Source: Reticulascus tulasneorum
Lineage: Eukaryota > Ascomycota > Sordariomycetes > Glomerellales > Reticulascaceae
Direction: 5' to 3'
Length of the DNA: 64,000 nt
NCBI GenBank assembly: GCA_001557505.1
Contig: LSAX01000011.1
Location: 1,054,001 to 1,118,000, forward strand
The notes under the pieces were generated by a model. It was not told the DNA's origin. It did no database searches and saw only the letters and a list, made by a program, of their open reading frames with translations. Below are positions 58,640 through 64,000 of this stretch, piece by piece. The position numbers and the translations under genes were made by a program. The first letter of the stretch is position 1. Each line of letters starts with the position of its first letter.

Positions 58640-58860
58640 TGGAAAAGATGGCAGATTTATTTTCGCCAGTTTGCAAGTAACTTTCGTTTGGAGAGTATAT
58701 GAAATGAAAATTGTGTAAGAAGCTATCTATTTGATAATTTTATTCATGACAATATTTCTATGAATAGATACTTGAGTATCTTGATATTTTCGATATATTC
58801 ACTACAATATCCCCATGAATACCTACCTACCTTGGTAGGTGAGTACTTCTTGAATATCAA
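58640..58860. other. AT-rich island
   Basis: Local composition is clearly richer in A and T than the surroundings, with recurring AATATC/GATATT words and imperfect inverted repeats. No gene or transposon features are visible. It could be a small remnant of a mutated repeat, which is inference. Confidence 0.4.
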
Positions 58861-60396
58861 CGCGGCGCTGTTTTTTACGACCCACTTGGCTACCAACCGG
58901 CCACACCAACAGCTACGGTTAACGAGACATGTCCCCCCATGGTTTCATCAATCTGCTGCACCCCCGGACCTCCCACGCGGGATGTTAGCAATCGGACCAC
59001 TCGGAATGACCCATTAGCTCCCATCAGTTCCTGCTCTTGTGCATAACCCAACTACCCACTCACACACCGACGCTCCTTGGTCCATCTTGATTCCATTCAA
59101 TAGTGTTAGCAAATCAGGATATTACCATTTCACTGATGCCTTAGCGTACCCGCGGCAGGTAGATGGGTGAGACAGAAGTGAAGCTTACAGTCATGGTCGT
59201 TGGCCGCTCAAGTTCATTGGTGGCCTGTGGGACGCTAGGGACACTAAAAGCAGGTAGAGGAGTCCCCAAGACTCCAGCTACTCGCGGAACACCGGGAGCG
59301 GGAACGGTAGGGGAGTCACAAGATCCCCATGACGCTAAGAACGCCTGGAAATGGCATACACGTATCCCGGGGGGCTAGATGCAAAACAGGGCCGGAGTCG
59401 GTAGAAGCCCGTAGGGAAATGAGATGAAACTCGGCGATTTATCAAGCCTCTTCGGAGCGTTATGACCCCTTGCCTTATATCATAGACTCCTAACAAGAGG
59501 ATCACCAGGGGTAGATTTGTATTTGGGTCTAGCCAGCCTAGGAGTAGTCCGTAGGTTCTGTCTTCATGGACAAAATAGACCGTTCGAGCTGAATATGCTA
59601 AACATCGGAATCCTAAGCATGGTTATTGATAATCCAAACTTCCTTTCTAGGCGAGGGTTACTTCTCCCATCGTCGGCAATCCTTAAACACACCGTGCCAC
59701 CAATAATTACTATGTCGTCGTCATCGGCGTATAAGTGATGACGTCGACGGCTTGACGCTTAAGATTGAGCTGACCATAACAGCTGATATGTTGGAGGTAG
59801 CCTCGTTTCTTCAACAGAACAGGGACTGCCCTGATCAAAGTCCCGCCTCTTAGACGTTGACCCAGCCTGACTGGGAAAGTAGCCTGCTATTACCGCATTA
59901 GTCTCTATATACACAATACAGAAAGGAATCGTTTCTTACATTCTGACCCTTTGAGCTCTTTCGATCGCGAATTATGAGGAATAGCGATGATGATCTAGTT
60001 TAGGTCAAATGTATTCAAGATACCCATGTTGGAAATAGGTCGTTCTTCTGCAGAATATCTAATTTGCGAACGGGGATGACAAACAATCACATGTTCGGGC
60101 AAGATCTTTGTGGTAACAGTTATCTCCTCAGAAGCCGATGTTGCAACCATTGTGTGTAGTCCGTAACTAACGACGGTCGTCGATACAATTCCCATTGGCT
60201 CATATTGACATCGGCGCTACTGCTTGGGAACTCATTGTGTATTCTATGTCGGCCGTTCAATATGGGCAATTCCGAGCATGTCAGTCGCGTGCATACTGAA
60301 TTGAGATATCTAGGATTTGAAATTGGTAAGTGTCAAAGCAGCGGAAGATGAAGAATGGCATTCCGTAGAAGCCTATCTCAAGGCCGGTCACCTTCA

Positions 60397-60765
60397 CTAG
60401 ATCTTCGATGATGGGTCGCAGAAGAACACCTGCATCTCCCACCCCTTGCTAGATCTGTACACAACTCCGTGATCCCGCCCATTCCAGCATCCAGACTTGT
60501 TAAGTAGCCACTCAAACGTCCACCAGCAGTCGTCGGCGCTCGTGAAACTTCCGAGGACGGTTACTGCCGACCATCCGTACACCTTGGCCGCGTTGCCCAT
60601 GGTTTGCCAGTTGTTGCAGATATGTTCTCGAGTCCTCCACATGCCCTCCCAGCTCTCGCATCGCTTGAAGTTAAAGTCGCGCCCGGTGCAGAATTTGACG
60701 TCGGCCGCGACGCTGGGCTGCAACATGATCGCTGCCACAGCGAGTGTCTTGAAAATGGCAACCAT
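60397..60765 (-). CDS. Small secreted Cys/Trp-rich protein
   Basis: A single-exon gene of 122 residues. A clear signal peptide (MVAIFKTLAVAAIMLQPSVAA-type, cleavage near residue 20) is followed by a mature part of about 100 residues with six cysteines, enough for three disulfides, and an unusually high number of tryptophans (eight). Segments include KFCTGRDFNFKRC, REHICNNW, DDCWWTFEW, GCWNGRD and a final VFFCDP. No named family is recognised. Size, signal and cysteine number fit small secreted proteins of plant-associated fungi, some of which are effectors, but function is unknown. It stands alone in a gene-poor stretch. Confidence 0.75.
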   Translation of the reverse strand: MVAIFKTLAVAAIMLQPSVAADVKFCTGRDFNFKRCESWEGMWRTREHICNNWQTMGNAAKVYGWSAVTVLGSFTSADDCWWTFEWLLNKSGCWNGRDHGVVYRSSKGWEMQVFFCDPSSKI

Positions 60766-62091
60766 CTGTTTCGTTTTCCCAACGTTAGCATCTGTTTGTG
60801 TCGAGATTCATGGTGGTTTAAAGGGCTGAACTTTTACCTTAGTCTTCTCACGTGGTACTTCTATCTCGAGTTCTACGAAGTTGAGTTTGTAGTTTGACCT
60901 CTCCGTTGCTAAGAGAGGATCGCGTACACGGGTGTCAAATCTATAAACTGGGAACCGGTCATTGATCACATCTTATATACTTCGACCTAAGCGTCCGACG
61001 AGACCGGAGCTCTTCGGTGATACCTGAGGATAGGCATTTCCATGATTCATGAACTAACAATAGAATCTTTATCAGCGAAACAGATAGCGAGGCCAAGAGA
61101 TTTGGAGGGGGGGGCTTTTTGCAGCGCTTTGATACAAGCGTTCTATGATTCTGGCATGCGTGAATCTTAGATTTAGTATTGTTTATGTCTGCGCCACATA
61201 GGTTGAACTGGGTAGACGGCGTATCCCAGACAAGACACAAGTTATGCACACGCCCCTACCCTAGCCTAGCAGTCCTCTATACTTCACATGATGCCAATGG
61301 TGAACCACCTTTGGCTCTACCATGTTTATATAACAACCAGTATATCGGTAAGCATCTCAGGCCGTGTGCATACTGCCTTCAGCTGCTCCCCGAGGTTGTA
61401 CCCGAGTAGGCTGACCAGGCCCCTACAGTCAGCCCATCCAAGTCTTCACGGACCAAGGCGGGAAGCATTATGAGCGGGATGGTCCGAAGATCCACGCACA
61501 CACGGAGGATTGGTATAGTATGCATACAAGTCCAGCGGGTGGAATATGGGGTAGATCTGTCCATGTGCATAGATAGCGACTACGGAGCTGAAGGACTGCG
61601 GGCGTAAGGAAGGCACACGTCCATGATGCTTCGTCTGATATGGCTTCAGAGTTGGAGTTAAGTCCCAGTTAATACTACTACATTCTTCGTAAGCCAGGTT
61701 GTAGAATCTAGGCTCCTAATGTTCACATACACACACACACACTACGTACCTAGCCGCGGATATTTGACCGGACTCACCTGGGGAAGGGCATCATTCCATC
61801 TTCGTACGGTTTTCTTAATGAATACATAGAGCCACTGCAGTTTCTACCTCCGTTTCAAAGGCTATTAGTCCTATGGGGGATCAGAAACGGCGCTGTCATC
61901 AGGCATTCTTATTGGCTACACTTTAACTTCCCCGATGGAGCAATTCTTCCCAAACCGAACCAGCATCAATCTCCCGCTGCTCCACTTCCCCTCCCGCCTC
62001 TGTCCACGCCTCTGTATTGCATGCTAGCTGCGCACGAGCCATGTCTATTTCAACCTCACATCGACGCAGGTAATTTATCTATTTTACACCT
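60766..62091. other. Intergenic region, no supported gene
   Basis: About 1.3 kb between the start of the small secreted protein and the stop of the sedolisin gene. It has short CA repeats near 61727-61741. No gene recognised. Confidence 0.45.
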
Positions 62092-63999
62092 CTACGGCAA
62101 CCTCAAGAAGAGCTCACGCAATTTCTCGTAGTCTGGACTGCCAAGCCCCGTCACAGGATCCCAGCCCTTGGACGCTCGGAATGCCGGATTGAATCCGCAG
62201 CCCTCGTTTGCTCCAGTTTCCACATCATTTAGAACTTCAGGGTGCGAGTAGAGCACAGGATTGACAAAACCAACCGTGCCTTTGCCAACTTTCAGGCGTT
62301 CATTATTGATCATGGTTATGATGGAAGCGAATACTGGCGCCGATGCCGATGTGCCGTAGACAGTTGTCAACTTGCCGTAAAGCGCAACAATATACGCGGA
62401 AGCGAGCATCGCGACATCCGGGAAGCCGCGACCACAGCTGTTGAAATGACCCCTCATGTCAGCCAAGTGGTTCTTTTCATGCGAGAGATATTGTGCGGGT
62501 GCTTTGCCCTGGTACTGAGGCGCCGGGAAGACGTTACTAAAACCGCCACCAGACGAAAGAAGGACACCACTTAGCAAGGTAGACCATGCTGTCTCGTTTG
62601 CCGCCTTTGTAGTGTTCGTTGACGGCATAGGACTGGAGGGAGAGCTGGGGTCTGATGAATGGCTTGGGCGTTGCGTGCCCCCCACAGTGGTGACCCAGGG
62701 ACATGATGAGGGCCACGTCGGGTTAAATCGCCCTCTCGTGACATTCGCACCGCCCGTAACCGGGTCGATGCATGTGCCTACTGGTCCGGCAGACTCGGTG
62801 CCCGAATCGCCGCTGGCAACGATGACGGACGTTCCCATCAACCCAAGTTTAAGGAACTCTAAACACTGGCGCTGCAGGTACTGAGCCGGGTAATTTGCTT
62901 CGGGGTCTCCGTAAGAGATGGACAGGACTTTAGGGGGTGTTAGAGTACCGCAGTCAGGCGGCTTGTTGTAACCTCCCGGTCGCGGATCAGGATACATGGG
63001 GTCGATGGACGGGTCGAGCATGCTGCAATAATACTTATCGAACGCCGCTAGCATATTATTGAAGTTGCCGCCTTGCAGCATGTCGCCGACTTGAATATTT
63101 TTAACAGACTGCGGATTTGTCAATGCCATGGCGTACTCGAAGTCCAGATTTGGCTCCAGGTTGAAGGGCCGCAATTTGAACTCAGTCTGCATGTATCCGC
63201 TATTGACTGCTTCTACTACAGGCCGGCGCCCCTTCAAGTCAGGTTGGAAGAGGTCAAAGAACATGTCAAGATCCTCCGCAAGCCAGGTCCCCCACGCCAT
63301 CTGGTAGATGCCAAACGAGTTGCTGGGATGCGGTGTGGTGCCGGCTGGAATCTTGTAAAACTCCCGTAGGCATGATGGAGCCGTATACCTGTCACAGTCG
63401 ACAGATACCTCGGTTGCTGCGGTATCTCTAGGCTGGAGATGAAGAGCAGCAGCAGCTGTGGTCCTCTTCCGAGGCTGGTTTAAAGGAGGTGCATTATTGA
63501 CAGGAGCCATTGTGGTAACGTAGTCAACCAGCGAGGATACTGCTTTTGGGATGTGGTATTCATCGCAGGTAACTTGCGTCATTCCACTTACACGACTGGT
63601 GAAGTAGTAATATGTGGTGTTCAACAGGGTTCCGGCTTCGCCAACAGTGATGTTGAGTTGGAGATATCCTCCACTGTGCGACTGCGACACTTGGTCAGGC
63701 GAGATGCCAAAACTATCGATCCAGCGCATGGCGGACAAGATAGCTTTCGGGCTGGGTGCGAAGGTCAGAGCCACCTGTTGAGGAGTCCAGTGACGGCCAT
63801 AGTCTGCCGAGCTGGGATTGGAGACAGCTAGCAGCGCTTCCACACCTACGTCAATGTTTGATTGCGTGAGAGCAATCTCAACACTAACGAGCAGGTTTGT
63901 GTCGGCATTACCCCCCTTGAGCCATTCGTCAGCAGCTGCCGACGTTTTTCGGCGCTCGGAGCCTGCGTCCTCATGCTTGGTTGCAATGGCTCCCGTGAG
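62092..63999 (-). CDS. Sedolisin-family serine protease (S53), 5' end outside the window
   Basis: The frame is open to the right edge, so the N-terminus (signal peptide and part of the prodomain) lies outside; 635 residues are visible. The prodomain is clear: VSVEIALTQSNIDV and AVSNPSSADYGRHWTPQQ. Catalytic residues of the S53 family are in place: Glu and Asp in LEPNLDFEY, the oxyanion Asp in VASGDSGTES, and the Ser in GTSASAPVF. The C-terminal calcium site is present (DVETG, GWDPVTGLGSPD). These enzymes are secreted tripeptidyl- or endopeptidases active at acidic pH. A Ser/Pro-rich insertion (about 62610-62690) follows the WVTTVGGTQ strand. An internal Met at 63843 is not the start, because the prodomain continues upstream. 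Confidence 0.93.
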   Translation of the reverse strand, partial: LTGAIATKHEDAGSERRKTSAAADEWLKGGNADTNLLVSVEIALTQSNIDVGVEALLAVSNPSSADYGRHWTPQQVALTFAPSPKAILSAMRWIDSFGISPDQVSQSHSGGYLQLNITVGEAGTLLNTTYYYFTSRVSGMTQVTCDEYHIPKAVSSLVDYVTTMAPVNNAPPLNQPRKRTTAAAALHLQPRDTAATEVSVDCDRYTAPSCLREFYKIPAGTTPHPSNSFGIYQMAWGTWLAEDLDMFFDLFQPDLKGRRPVVEAVNSGYMQTEFKLRPFNLEPNLDFEYAMALTNPQSVKNIQVGDMLQGGNFNNMLAAFDKYYCSMLDPSIDPMYPDPRPGGYNKPPDCGTLTPPKVLSISYGDPEANYPAQYLQRQCLEFLKLGLMGTSVIVASGDSGTESAGPVGTCIDPVTGGANVTRGRFNPTWPSSCPWVTTVGGTQRPSHSSDPSSPSSPMPSTNTTKAANETAWSTLLSGVLLSSGGGFSNVFPAPQYQGKAPAQYLSHEKNHLADMRGHFNSCGRGFPDVAMLASAYIVALYGKLTTVYGTSASAPVFASIITMINNERLKVGKGTVGFVNPVLYSHPEVLNDVETGANEGCGFNPAFRASKGWDPVTGLGSPDYEKLRELFLRLP

Positions 64000-64000
64000 G

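Larger units (their letters stand above)
55632..60396. other. Long gene-poor region
   Basis: About 4.8 kb with no supported gene. It includes a 21-unit GT repeat, short CA-rich stretches near 58505-58535, and an AT-rich island at about 58640-58860. Many short frames occur on both strands with no domains. Only the part next to 55631 can be assigned, as the RasGAP promoter side. Confidence 0.5.

Noticed and set aside
63843..63843. Met at this position as the sedolisin start
   Set aside because: The codon is GTG rather than ATG, and the frame continues upstream with clear prodomain sequence (VSVEIALTQSN), so the gene starts beyond the window.
1..64000. tRNA genes, rRNA, CRISPR arrays, transposon ends
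   Set aside because: Looked for T-arm-like GGTTCRA words with matching structure, terminal repeats and transposase-like frames; none convincing by eye. A covariance-model and repeat search would settle it.

Overview
The window looks like nuclear DNA of a filamentous ascomycete (Pezizomycotina). Genes are interrupted by short introns, mostly about 50-80 bp with GT-AG ends and CTAAC-like branch sites. The gene set is typical of moulds: APSES regulator, DUF6594 protein, Iec3, endosulfine, Cyp40, Bud2-type RasGAP, secreted bicupin and sedolisin. Several proteins resemble Leotiomycetes/Sordariomycetes homologues, but the exact class cannot be fixed by reading alone. I see no rRNA, tRNA, CRISPR or intact transposon.

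Layout. 1-9 kb: an Alba-domain protein, the vacuolar polyphosphate-complex subunit Vtc1, a Tctex-type dynein light chain and an F-box protein. 10-17 kb: an APSES-type regulator spliced to a C2H2-type C-terminal module, and a membrane-anchored neutral ceramidase on the opposite strand. 17-21 kb is mostly non-coding with small unassigned fragments, followed by a DUF6594 membrane protein. 22-27 kb: D-aminoacyl-tRNA deacylase and the CCR4-NOT subunit Not3/Not5, divergently arranged. 29-31 kb: a C2H2 zinc-finger protein with a Gly/Tyr/Ser repeat. 33-39 kb is a compact housekeeping block: NADP-isocitrate dehydrogenase, INO80 subunit Iec3, MYG1 exonuclease and endosulfine (Igo1). 41-49 kb: a secreted bicupin of the oxalate decarboxylase family, a secreted SBP56-like propeller and a DHCR24-like FAD oxidoreductase. 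50-56 kb: Cyp40 and a large Bud2-type RasGAP. 56-64 kb is sparse: a small secreted Cys/Trp-rich protein and the 3' part of a sedolisin protease running off the right edge.

There is no obvious single pathway. The secreted set (bicupin, SBP56-like protein, small Cys-rich protein, sedolisin) would suit a plant- or litter-associated fungus, which is inference. The most notable sequence observations are two GC-AG introns about 2 kb apart, a bicupin whose active-site lid lacks the usual glutamate, a secreted SBP56-like protein without the selenium-binding CxxC, and an APSES domain joined to a C2H2-type tail.
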